A DNA stretch of 64,000 nt from Streptomyces gardneri (GTDB lineage: Bacteria > Actinomycetota > Actinomycetes > Streptomycetales > Streptomycetaceae): the NCBI RefSeq assembly GCF_006539185.1, contig NZ_BJMN01000011.1, positions 124,001 to 188,000 on the forward strand, written 5' to 3'. This document shows, in pieces, positions 18,500 to 26,208 of the stretch (the stretch's first letter is position 1; every line of letters begins with the position of its first letter). A program made the translations under genes and the position numbers. Under the pieces are notes generated by a model. That model was not told the DNA's origin. It saw only the letters and a program-made list of their open reading frames with translations, and did no database searches.

Positions 18500-18733
18500 G
18501 TCCCCTTACCCCGCACTCCTGATCGCCCTGCTGACCTGCGAAAACACCCTGCCCACAACTTTCCTCGCCCGATCGGCCCGGGCCGCGGCGGACAACACCC
18601 TGCCGGGTTGTCCGGTCCGAGCTTATGCGGCAACGCTGGCGGGGACCGCATCGCAGGTGGTACTGAGGGAGATTCCGTGCGGATCGGGGGTGCCGGTGAG
18701 CATGGCGGATTTCGAACGCTTACGATCCTCTCC

Positions 18734-20788
18734 GTGTCCAAACTGACCGACGTGCCCAAACGGATCCTGATCGGGCGGGCCCTGCGTAGCGACAAGCTCG
18801 GGGAAACCCTCCTCCCGAAGCGGATCGCCCTCCCCGTCTTCGCCTCCGACCCGCTGTCCTCGGTGGCGTACGCGCCAGGTGAGGTGCTCCTCGTCCTCTC
18901 CGTCGCGGGCCTGTCGGCGTACCACTTCAGCCCGTGGATCGCGCTCGCGGTCGTCGTCCTGATGTTCACGGTCGTCGCCTCGTACCGCCAGAACGTGCAC
19001 GCGTACCCGAGCGGCGGCGGCGACTACGAGGTCGCCAACACCAACCTCGGGCCGAAGGCCGGACTCACCGTGGCGAGCGCCCTGCTCGTCGACTACGTCC
19101 TGACCGTCGCCGTCTCGATCTCCTCGGGCATCGAGAACCTGGGCTCCGCGATCCCCTTCGTCGTCGAGCACAAGGTGGCCTGCGCGGTCGGGGTCATCGT
19201 CCTGCTGACGCTGATGAACCTGCGCGGAGTGAAGGAGTCGGGCAGCCTCTTCGCCATCCCGACGTACGTCTTCGTCGCGGGCGTCTTCATCATGATCGCC
19301 TGGGGCGCGTACCAGGGGATCGTCCTCGACGAGACCATGAAGGCCCCCACCGCCGACTTCGAGATCAAGGCCGAGCACGAGGGTCTGGCCGGCTTCGCGC
19401 TGGTCTTCCTGCTGCTCCGCGCCTTCTCCTCCGGCTGTGCCGCGCTCACCGGCGTCGAGGCGATCTCCAACGGCGTCCCCGCCTTCCGGAAGCCGAAGTC
19501 GAAGAACGCCGCCACCACGCTCGCCCTCATGGGCGGCCTGGCCGTCACCATGTTCTGCGGCATCATCTTCCTCGCCATGGCCACCGACGTCCGGATGGCC
19601 GAGAAGCCCGCCGAGGACCTCCTCCACAACGGAGTGCCGGTCGGCGAGGGCTACGTCCAGGACCCGGTCATCTCCCAGGTCGCGGCCGCCGTCTTCGGCG
19701 ACGGAACGTTCTTCTTCGTCGTCCTCGCCGCCGCCACCGCGCTCGTCCTCTTCCTGGCCGCCAACACCGCGTACAACGGCTTCCCGCTCCTCGGCTCGAT
19801 CCTCGCCCAGGACCGGTACCTGCCGCGCCAGCTGCACACCCGCGGCGACCGCCTCACCTTCTCCAACGGCATCGTGCTCCTCGCCGGCGCCGCAGCGCTC
19901 CTCGTCTGGGTTTACGGAGCCGACTCGACCCGGCTCATCCAGCTGTACATCGTCGGTGTCTTCGTCTCCTTCACGCTCAGCCAGATCGGCATGGTCCGGC
20001 ACTGGAACCGGCACCTGAAGTCGGAACGCGAGCCCGCCAAGCGCCGCCACATGATCCGCTCCCGCGCGATCAACGCCTTCGGTGCCTTCTTCACCGGCCT
20101 CGTCCTCGTCGTCGTCCTCGCCACCAAGTTCACCCACGGCGCCTGGGTCGCCCTGCTCGGCATGGTGATCTTCTACGGGACGATGACCGCGATCCGCCGG
20201 CACTACGACTCCGTGTCCGCCGAGATCGCCGCCGCCGAGGAACGCCCCGACGAGTACGTGCGCCCCTCGCGGGTCCGCTCCATCGTCCTCGTCTCCAAGC
20301 TCCACAAGCCGACCCTGCGCGCCCTGGCCTACGCCAAGCTCATGCACGCCAACGAGCTGGAGGCGCTGACCGTCAACGTCGACCCGGTCGAGGTGAAGGC
20401 GCTCAAGGAGGAGTGGGAGCGGCGCGGCATCAACGTTCCGCTCAAGATCCTCGACTCCCCGTACCGCGAGATCACCCGGCCGGTGATCGAGTACGTGAAG
20501 AGCATCCGCCGCGAGAGCCCGCGCGACGCCGTCTCCGTCTACATCCCGGAGTACGTCGTCGGCCACTGGTACGAGCACCTGCTCCACAACCAGTCCGCGC
20601 TCCGCCTCAAGGGCAGGCTGCTCTTCACCCCCGGCGTCATGGTCACCTCGGTGCCGTACCAGCTCCAGTCCTCCGAGGCCGCGAAGAAGCGGGCCCGGAA
20701 GCGCCAGGAGTGGAACGCGCCGGGCTCGGTCCGCCGTGGCCCGGTGGAGAAGGGCCAGAAGGAACCGGCCGCGAAGAACAACCGGTAA
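18734..20788 (+). CDS. APC-superfamily permease, KimA-like K+ uptake transporter
   Basis: A 684-residue permease: about twelve membrane helices to residue ~490, then a ~190-residue cytosolic C-terminal domain. The N-terminal wording (ILIGRALRSDKLGE, SDPLSSVAYAPGEVLLV, SYRQNVHAYPSGGGDYEV, LLVDYVLTVAVSISSG) parallels Bacillus subtilis KimA (YdaO), a KUP-family K+:H+ symporter, from memory. It is often annotated only as an amino acid permease. GTG at 18734 (SKLTDVPKRIL) is used; the upstream in-frame extension runs antisense through trkA. Divergence from two TrkA proteins and proximity to KdpDE support a potassium role. Confidence 0.85.
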   Translation: MSKLTDVPKRILIGRALRSDKLGETLLPKRIALPVFASDPLSSVAYAPGEVLLVLSVAGLSAYHFSPWIALAVVVLMFTVVASYRQNVHAYPSGGGDYEVANTNLGPKAGLTVASALLVDYVLTVAVSISSGIENLGSAIPFVVEHKVACAVGVIVLLTLMNLRGVKESGSLFAIPTYVFVAGVFIMIAWGAYQGIVLDETMKAPTADFEIKAEHEGLAGFALVFLLLRAFSSGCAALTGVEAISNGVPAFRKPKSKNAATTLALMGGLAVTMFCGIIFLAMATDVRMAEKPAEDLLHNGVPVGEGYVQDPVISQVAAAVFGDGTFFFVVLAAATALVLFLAANTAYNGFPLLGSILAQDRYLPRQLHTRGDRLTFSNGIVLLAGAAALLVWVYGADSTRLIQLYIVGVFVSFTLSQIGMVRHWNRHLKSEREPAKRRHMIRSRAINAFGAFFTGLVLVVVLATKFTHGAWVALLGMVIFYGTMTAIRRHYDSVSAEIAAAEERPDEYVRPSRVRSIVLVSKLHKPTLRALAYAKLMHANELEALTVNVDPVEVKALKEEWERRGINVPLKILDSPYREITRPVIEYVKSIRRESPRDAVSVYIPEYVVGHWYEHLLHNQSALRLKGRLLFTPGVMVTSVPYQLQSSEAAKKRARKRQEWNAPGSVRRGPVEKGQKEPAAKNNR

Positions 20789-20869
20789 AGAACAACTAGA
20801 CTGGTGGGCTGCCGTCCGAACTGTCACGAACGGCGGCCCACCGTCACTTCCTCTTGGAGTCCCCCCGCC

Positions 20870-22198
20870 ATGCAGAACACCCCTGTTTCGTCGTTGGTCG
20901 GGGAAGAGTACGAGGTCGAGGTCGGTCCGGTGGCCCACGGCGGGCACTGCATCGCCCGCACCGAGGCGGGCCGCGTCCTCTTCGTCCGCCACGCGCTGCC
21001 CGGCGAGAAGGTCGTCGCCCGCGTCACCGAGGGCGAGGAGACCTCCCGCTTCCTGCGCGCCGACGCGATCACGATCCTCGAACCCTCCAAGGACCGCGTC
21101 GAGGCCCCCTGCCCCTTCGCCGGCCCCGGCAAGTGCGGCGGCTGCGACTGGCAGCACGCCAAGCCCGGCGCCCAGCGCCGCCTCAAGGGCGAGGTCATCG
21201 CCGAGCAGCTGCTGCGGCTCGCCGGGCTCACCCCGGAGGAGGCCGGCTGGGACGGCACCGTCATGCCGGCCGAGGGCGACAAGCTGCCGTCGGGCGAGGT
21301 CCCGCAGTGGCGCACCCGCGTCCAGTACGCGATCGACGCCGAGGGCCACGCGGGCCTGCGCAAGCACCGCTCGCACGAGGTCGAGATCATCGACCACTGC
21401 ATGATCGCCGCCCAGGGCGTCTCGGAGCTCGGCATCGAGAAGCGCACCTGGGAGGGCATGGCCTCGGTCGAGGCCATCGCCGCCTCCGGCTCCGGCGACC
21501 GTCAGGTGATCCTGACCCCGAAGCCCGGCGGCCGCCTCCCCCTGGTCGAACTGGACAAGCCGGTCTCCGTCCTCCGCGTCGACGAGAAGGACGGCGGAGT
21601 CCACCGCGTCCACGGCCGCGCCTTCGTCCGCGAGCGCGCCGACGAGCGCACCCACCGCGTCGGCAGCGGCGGCTTCTGGCAGGTCCACCCGAAGGCCGCC
21701 GACACCCTGATGAAGGCCGTCATGCAGGGCCTCCTCCCGCGCAAGGGCGACTCCGCCCTCGACCTCTACTGCGGCGTCGGCCTCTTCGCGGGCGCCCTCG
21801 CGGACCGCGTCGGCGAGCAGGGCGCGGTCCTCGGCATCGAGTCGGGCAAGCGCGCAGTCGAGGACGCCCGCCACAACCTCGCCGGATTCCCGCGCGTCCG
21901 CATCGAGCAGGGCAAGGTCGAGTCCGTCCTCCCGCGCACGGGCATCACGGACGTCGACCTCATCGTCCTGGACCCGCCCCGCGCCGGCGCGGGCAAGCAG
22001 ACGGTCCACCACCTCGCGGGCCTGGGCGCCCGCCGCATCGCCTACGTCGCCTGCGACCCGGCAGCCCTGGCCCGCGACATCTCCTACTTCGCGGACCGCG
22101 GCTACAAGGTCCGCACACTGCGCGCCTTCGACCTGTTCCCGATGACGCACCATGTGGAGTGCGTGGCGATCCTGGAGCCGGTGAAGAAGGACGCCTGA
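20870..22198 (+). CDS. TRAM-domain class I SAM-dependent RNA methyltransferase (RlmCD/TrmA family)
   Basis: A 442-residue uracil-5-methyltransferase-family enzyme. An N-terminal TRAM domain (residues about 5-60) is followed by a Cys cluster CPFAGPGKCGGCDWQH (probable Fe-S site), the SAM site LDLYCGVGLFAGAL, then DPPRAGAG and the catalytic Cys region ACDPAALARD. The ATG at 20870 is preceded by TTGGAG. It may modify 23S rRNA or tRNA; the exact base is not deducible. The last 18 codons (MTHHVECVAILEP...) form the integration site of the island that follows. The gene is intact, with its ending supplied by the left copy of the repeat. Confidence 0.93.
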   Translation: MQNTPVSSLVGEEYEVEVGPVAHGGHCIARTEAGRVLFVRHALPGEKVVARVTEGEETSRFLRADAITILEPSKDRVEAPCPFAGPGKCGGCDWQHAKPGAQRRLKGEVIAEQLLRLAGLTPEEAGWDGTVMPAEGDKLPSGEVPQWRTRVQYAIDAEGHAGLRKHRSHEVEIIDHCMIAAQGVSELGIEKRTWEGMASVEAIAASGSGDRQVILTPKPGGRLPLVELDKPVSVLRVDEKDGGVHRVHGRAFVRERADERTHRVGSGGFWQVHPKAADTLMKAVMQGLLPRKGDSALDLYCGVGLFAGALADRVGEQGAVLGIESGKRAVEDARHNLAGFPRVRIEQGKVESVLPRTGITDVDLIVLDPPRAGAGKQTVHHLAGLGARRIAYVACDPAALARDISYFADRGYKVRTLRAFDLFPMTHHVECVAILEPVKKDA

Positions 22199-22200
22199 CC
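22141..22200 (+). repeat. Attachment-site repeat, copy 1 (left chromosome-island junction)
   Basis: The 3' end of the methyltransferase gene, including its stop codon. It matches 34204-34263 at 59 of 60 positions, with 22154-22200 identical over 47 bp, and matches the internal copy 32647-32706 at about three quarters of positions without gaps. Sequence to its left is the gene; sequence to its right resembles that right of copy 2. This is the pattern of a site-specific integration junction. Confidence 0.9.
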
Positions 22201-22253
22201 TGCGGTTTTGTGCGTGCGCATTATGTGCGGTGTGGGCGGTACGGGCGATATCT

Positions 22254-22290
22254 TGACGCTGAAATGACGCTCGTGACGCTCATTTGACGC
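22254..22290 (+). repeat. Phased TGACGC repeats beside att copy 1 (arm-site candidate)
   Basis: Four TGACGC units start at 22254, 22265, 22274 and 22285 (spacing 11, 9, 11), preceded by GCGATATCT-like sequence. The same GATATCT and the same spacing recur at 32754-32797 beside copy 2, but not beside copy 3. About 10-bp phasing beside an att core suggests recombinase or accessory-protein arm sites (inference). Confidence 0.65.
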
Positions 22291-22412
22291 TCGTTCTAAT
22301 GGGGTGTCAGGTGCGTGTTCTTGCAGGTGGCGGTGCATGGGGTGCCGCCTGCCAGTGCCCCTTCTTTGCCTTCTCTTGGTGAAGTTATGCCGGTTATGGC
22401 CTGGTTTGGGGC

Positions 22413-22790
22413 TCAGTAGGGGTGAGGTCCTTGAGGGCTTCGGTGGTCGAGGAAGGGCTCTAGATCTGCGCTGCTGGGCTGTGGCGGTGTGGGTAGTTTC
22501 GGTGCCCAGGTGGAGTCCGTGAGCTGTTGAAGGTGGGCGTCTGCGAACGCGAGCCACGTCTCCATCTCGGTTCTCTTCTGTCCGGGGGCAGTGAGGTGGC
22601 GTGCTCGCGTACGGCTATCACGTATCGGCCAGACGCTTGGCCTGGTGCCAGGCGTCTGACTGTTCTTCGAGGTGCTTTACGCGATAGGCGTGGGTGTATG
22701 CGGCGTGGGCTTTGTGCACGGCGCTTTCCCATTTCTGCTGTGCTGCCTCCTGGGCTTGCTCGTCTGCGCGGCGGTTGCGTTCCGCGGCCT
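22413..22790 (-). pseudogene. Decayed C-terminal fragment of a hypothetical protein
   Basis: The reverse strand shows three consecutive open pieces in different frames that read as one protein: a helical charged segment (QKWESAVHKAHAAYTHAYR, then DAWHQAKRLADT), a middle piece (VREHATSLPP) and a C-terminal piece (METWLAFADAHLQQLTD ... DLEPFL). A stop after LADT and a frameshift near 22568-22575 break the frame. The style resembles the C-termini of actinobacterial hypothetical proteins found near phage-type integrases (memory-based, weak). No start region remains. It is probably the remnant of an element gene. Confidence 0.5.
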
Positions 22791-22797
22791 CGCCACG

Positions 22798-22953
22798 GAC
22801 AAGGTCCAGTGGCACAAGCCCACCAAGGGCTGGCTGATGACGGTGTCGCTGTCCACCGAGCACAAGGTGCGGGTTGCAGAAAGGGAAGCCGAGCTCGAAG
22901 CGGCGCGCGCGGCGAACCGGCCGCTGACGCGCGCCCTCAACTGCAGGGAATGA
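22798..22953 (+). pseudogene. Chimeric remnant containing a GH32 fructanase fragment
   Basis: Bases 22798-22874 encode KVQWHKPTKGWLMTVSLST, a copy of the GH32 segment around residues 186-206 of the fructanase at 23445-26000, but in the opposite orientation; 22829-22859 is identical over 31 bp to the complement of 25387-25417. The frame then continues into an unrelated charged tail (VAEREAELEAARAANRPL) ending at 22953. The piece is not flanked by other GH32 sequence, so it looks like a recombination scar rather than a gene. Confidence 0.6.
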
Positions 22954-23035
22954 AGGACCCAGGCTCGGCCTTGGCGAATCCGGCCGACGACCCGCCTGCT
23001 GGTGGTGCGCGACCTGCGAGGCCGGCGCCGATTCC

Positions 23036-23332
23036 TCAGCCGAGCGGGCTCAGGAAGGTGAGGAGGGACTCCTTCTCCTGTATCAGGGGCTGGAGCGCCG
23101 CGTTGAACGGCGGGCCGTAGGGGGCCGCCAAGTGGGTCTGGAAGGCGGCCTCGCTCGCATACACCTCAAAGATCCAGTACGCCAAGGGGTTGGATTTCTT
23201 CGTGTACACCTCGAAGGCGAGGTTGCCGGGCTCCTCGCGGACGCGGGCTGCGTAGTCCTGGACCAGCTCGGCGACACGTTCCTCGTTTCCGGGGCGCACG
23301 GTGAACTCGGCCAGCAGCGACTTCTTGTTCAT
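23036..23332 (-). CDS. ABM-domain (antibiotic biosynthesis monooxygenase-like) protein
   Basis: A 98-residue protein with the dimeric alpha/beta-barrel ABM pattern: LLAEFTVRPGNEERVAELVQDYAARVREEPGNLAFEV, then PLAYWIFEVYASEAAFQTHL and a C-terminal GKESLL-like strand (QEKESLLTFL). Family members include quinol monooxygenases (YgiN), haem-degrading enzymes and proteins of unknown role; no specific activity can be assigned. ATG at 23332 is preceded by AGGAGTCAAAATC. It is downstream of the fructanase on the same strand, with a 112-bp gap. A metabolic link to fructan use is not obvious. Confidence 0.8.
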   Translation of the reverse strand: MNKKSLLAEFTVRPGNEERVAELVQDYAARVREEPGNLAFEVYTKKSNPLAYWIFEVYASEAAFQTHLAAPYGPPFNAALQPLIQEKESLLTFLSPLG

Positions 23333-23444
23333 GATTTTGACTCCTGTTCTGTCGCCGGTGGTGCCGGCAGGGCGGAACGGTGTGGAGGCGGTCGGTTGAG
23401 GAGCGGTGTCCGCCTCCACACCGTCAGGGGGGCTGGGCAGATGG

Positions 23445-26000
23445 TCAGCTGCGGTATGACCGCATCTGCCAGACGTTGGCGCTGTCCAGGCGGGCAGAGC
23501 CGCCTTCGGCGAAGAGCTGGATGCCGTCGCTGTCCGGGCTGGGGAAGATCTGGTCCGTGATCACGGCCTCGCCTTGGCCGCCGAACACCTCGACCGAGGA
23601 CCAGTCGACCAGGATCCGGAGTTCGACCTTGCCGTTCTTGGCTGTCAGCGGTGCGCGCTGGATGCCGGGGAAGTCGCGGTGGAAGTCCACTGCGCCCGAA
23701 CGCGTCCGGTCGACGTAGAGCTCCTGGGTCTCCCTGTCGTAGCCGATGACGGTTTCCTGACCCTGCCCCGTGCGCACCTTGAACCCGAAACGCTTGGCGT
23801 CGCTGAGGGTGAACGTGGCCCGGATGTCGAGTGCTTTGCCGTCGGCCCGGCCCGCGGCCAGCGGCATGGAACCGGCCGCGATTCTGGTGCTGCGCACGCT
23901 GGTCAGGGGTCCGTGAAGCGATGCCACGGTGGACACGGGCTGTTGCGTTAGCCGGATCCGGCCGTTCACCGTGCGCAGAGCCATCTCTCGCGGGATGCTC
24001 TGTGCGCCCCGCCAGGGTGAGGTCGGGGTGTTGTTGCCGTATTGCCAGTTGTTCATCCAGCCGATCATGCGGCGCTTGCCGTCCGGGCTGTCCTCCCAGG
24101 AGACGGCGGCGTAGTAGTCCTTGCCGTAGTCGACCCAGTCGGCTCGCTGCAGGTTGGAGCGGGCCGACTGGTCGGCGGCGACGAAGTGGTCGGCCATGAC
24201 ATGGCCCCAGCCGGCCGTGTTCATGTCGACGATCTGGATGGTGGCCTGCTTGCCCTGGTGGGCGCGGAGGTCGAAGGAGGCCCAGTCCAGGGTTCCGCTG
24301 TCCGCGCCGGTCGCGCTGTGGACGACCTTGCCGTCGATGAGGAGGTTGACCGTGGTCTCTGTCGAGCGGGGCCGTGCGGGGGTGTCGGACAGCATGACCT
24401 GGTCGAGCAGGATGTGTCCCCAGCCGCCGGTGTTCTGGTCGACGACCTCGATGCGCGCGGTCCGGCCGGCGAGGTCGCCCAGGTCCCAGGAGACCCAGTT
24501 GAGGGATTCGGAGTCGGCGCCGGTGGCACTGCGTACCGTCTTGCCGTCGACGATGAGCCGGACGGCGGTGGGCGCGTCAGCTCCGGAGGGGTGGTTGCCG
24601 CCGCCGACAAGGAGGTTGAGGTGCTTGGCGGTGATGGTGAACTCGGGCGAGGTGAGGGTGCCCGTGGTTGCGTCGCCGTTCAGGAACGTGTTCACCAGGC
24701 TGGTGCCCGTGTGTCCGGACACGGGGTTCTGTCCGGGGAGGGTGCCGTGTGCGGGGCTGGTGCCGAAGGCGGTGCCGGTGGTGGTCCAGGATCCGTAGGA
24801 GTCCTGCTCGAAGTCGGCGAGGACCTCGCCCGCGGGGGCGGGGAAGTCGCCCATCACGGAGCCGGGGACGTAAGGGTGACGGCCGCCGCCGATCTTGAAG
24901 TTGAGGTACGGGGCGTTGACGGTGAAGGGGGCGGAGGTGAGGGTGCCGGTCTCGGAGTCGCCGCCGCGGAGGCTGTCGACGAGTCCCTTGCCCTCGAAGC
25001 CGTTCGTGCCCGAGGGGTCGGGCGCCGGCGCGGGGATCGGCCCGCTGCCGAAGGCGGTGCCGGTCGTCTGCCAGGTGCCGTAGTCGGCTCCCTCGAAGTC
25101 CTGCATCACCACTCCGGCCGGAGGCGTGTAGGAGCCGTCGTCGTCGGGCGTGAACTTCGTGCCGTCGAAGTCGCCCACGAAGTACTGGGCGGCTGAACCG
25201 CCGGCGATTCCACCGGGGTTGATGTTGACGACGAGGGCCCACTTGGTGCGCTGGGGGTCACCGTCGACGGGAAGCGGGAACAAGTCCGGGCATTCCCAGA
25301 CGCCGCCCACCGCGCCCTGGGGGCCGAAGTCGCTCAGGTGCGTCCAGGTCTTGAGGTCCTTGGAGGAGTAGAACCGGACCTTGCGTTCGGTGGACAGCGA
25401 CACCGTCATCAGCCAGCTTTTGGTGGGTGCATACCACTGGACCTTGGGGTCGCGGAACTCCTTCGACCCGATGTCGAGCACGGGGTTCCCGGCATACTTC
25501 GTCCAGGTACGGCCGCGGTCGGTGCTGTACGCGAGGGACTGGGCCTGCTTGCCGCTGTCCTTGTAGTGGCTGGTGTAGACGGCCACCATCGCCGGGTTCG
25601 TACGGGTTCCGAACCCCGTGGTGTTGTTGCGGTCGACGACGGCACTGCCGGAGAAGACCATCTCCCGGTCGTCGTGGGGGATGGCGAGGGGCAGCTCCTG
25701 CCAGCGCACCAGGTCCTTGCTGACGGCGTGCCCCCAGGACATGTTGCCCCAGGTGCTGCCGCTCGGGTTGTACTGGTAGAAGAGGTGGTACTCGCCCTGG
25801 TACCAGACCAGTCCGTTGGGGTCGTTCAACCAGTCCTTCGCGGGGCTGAAGTGGAACTGCGGGCGGTACGTCTCCGTGTACGGCCGGCTGTCTTCCGCCA
25901 CCGCCTGGGGGGCGACGGCGGTGACGGTAAGGGCGCATGCCGCTACCGCGGTGGCGACGAGGCGCCGCGGGACACGGCGGAGTGCGGGGGCTCGGCTCAT
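23445..26000 (-). CDS. Secreted GH32 fructanase (levanase/inulinase type) with nested insert domain
   Basis: An 851-residue exported beta-fructosidase. The signal peptide is at 1-35 (RR near the start, cleavage about AVA-ED). The GH32 catalytic triad is present: nucleophile D60 in WLNDPNG, D184 in FRDPK, acid/base E236 in ECPDLF. The propeller is interrupted at about 296-615 by an insert with a DFEG-type unit split around a second complete copy; it resumes at DWVDYGKDYYAAVSW and ends with a GH32 C-terminal beta-sandwich (VEVFGGQGEAVITDQIFP). ATG at 26000 is preceded by AGGAG. It likely releases fructose outside the cell for the adjacent transporter. Levan versus inulin preference is not resolvable. 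Confidence 0.9.
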   Translation of the reverse strand: MSRAPALRRVPRRLVATAVAACALTVTAVAPQAVAEDSRPYTETYRPQFHFSPAKDWLNDPNGLVWYQGEYHLFYQYNPSGSTWGNMSWGHAVSKDLVRWQELPLAIPHDDREMVFSGSAVVDRNNTTGFGTRTNPAMVAVYTSHYKDSGKQAQSLAYSTDRGRTWTKYAGNPVLDIGSKEFRDPKVQWYAPTKSWLMTVSLSTERKVRFYSSKDLKTWTHLSDFGPQGAVGGVWECPDLFPLPVDGDPQRTKWALVVNINPGGIAGGSAAQYFVGDFDGTKFTPDDDGSYTPPAGVVMQDFEGADYGTWQTTGTAFGSGPIPAPAPDPSGTNGFEGKGLVDSLRGGDSETGTLTSAPFTVNAPYLNFKIGGGRHPYVPGSVMGDFPAPAGEVLADFEQDSYGSWTTTGTAFGTSPAHGTLPGQNPVSGHTGTSLVNTFLNGDATTGTLTSPEFTITAKHLNLLVGGGNHPSGADAPTAVRLIVDGKTVRSATGADSESLNWVSWDLGDLAGRTARIEVVDQNTGGWGHILLDQVMLSDTPARPRSTETTVNLLIDGKVVHSATGADSGTLDWASFDLRAHQGKQATIQIVDMNTAGWGHVMADHFVAADQSARSNLQRADWVDYGKDYYAAVSWEDSPDGKRRMIGWMNNWQYGNNTPTSPWRGAQSIPREMALRTVNGRIRLTQQPVSTVASLHGPLTSVRSTRIAAGSMPLAAGRADGKALDIRATFTLSDAKRFGFKVRTGQGQETVIGYDRETQELYVDRTRSGAVDFHRDFPGIQRAPLTAKNGKVELRILVDWSSVEVFGGQGEAVITDQIFPSPDSDGIQLFAEGGSARLDSANVWQMRSYRS

Positions 26001-26102
26001 GGTTTCTCCTGCACTGTGGGCGTCGTCGTGCCCGCGTCCGCTGGTATGGGACGACGCCGGGGGATTCGCAGTGCCGGGCGGTGGGGGACAGCCCGGAAGG
26101 AG

Positions 26103-26132
26103 TGTCATCGATGACATGTGTCAGCGATGACA
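26103..26132. promoter_or_regulatory. Paired LacI-type operators upstream of the fructanase
   Basis: TGTCATCGATGACA at 26103-26116 is a perfect 14-bp palindrome, and TGTCAGCGATGACA at 26119-26132 differs from it by one base. Centres are 16 bp apart. The same pair with the same spacing lies at 27360-27389. The LacI-family protein encoded at 30615 is the obvious candidate to bind. The sites lie about 100 bp upstream of the fructanase start. Confidence 0.75.
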
Positions 26133-26208
26133 CCCAGTGCGCAGTGATGATGTGCGTGCTCCGGGCCGCGCGTCAATGGCTTGGTTCGAGTTCGTTCAGG
26201 CCGCCGAT

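Noticed and set aside
18623..22153. Reverse-strand open frame of 1176 codons
   Set aside because: Antisense to the KimA-like permease and the methyltransferase; low-complexity Asp/Gly/Arg/Val composition and no start context.
22141..22200. tRNA gene as the integration target
   Set aside because: No tRNA-like cloverleaf is apparent around the repeats; the shared sequence is the coding end of the methyltransferase gene.
22304..22522. Small forward open frame of 72 codons at the island's left end
   Set aside because: No ribosome-binding site, no conserved pattern, and it lies opposite the decayed reverse-strand gene.
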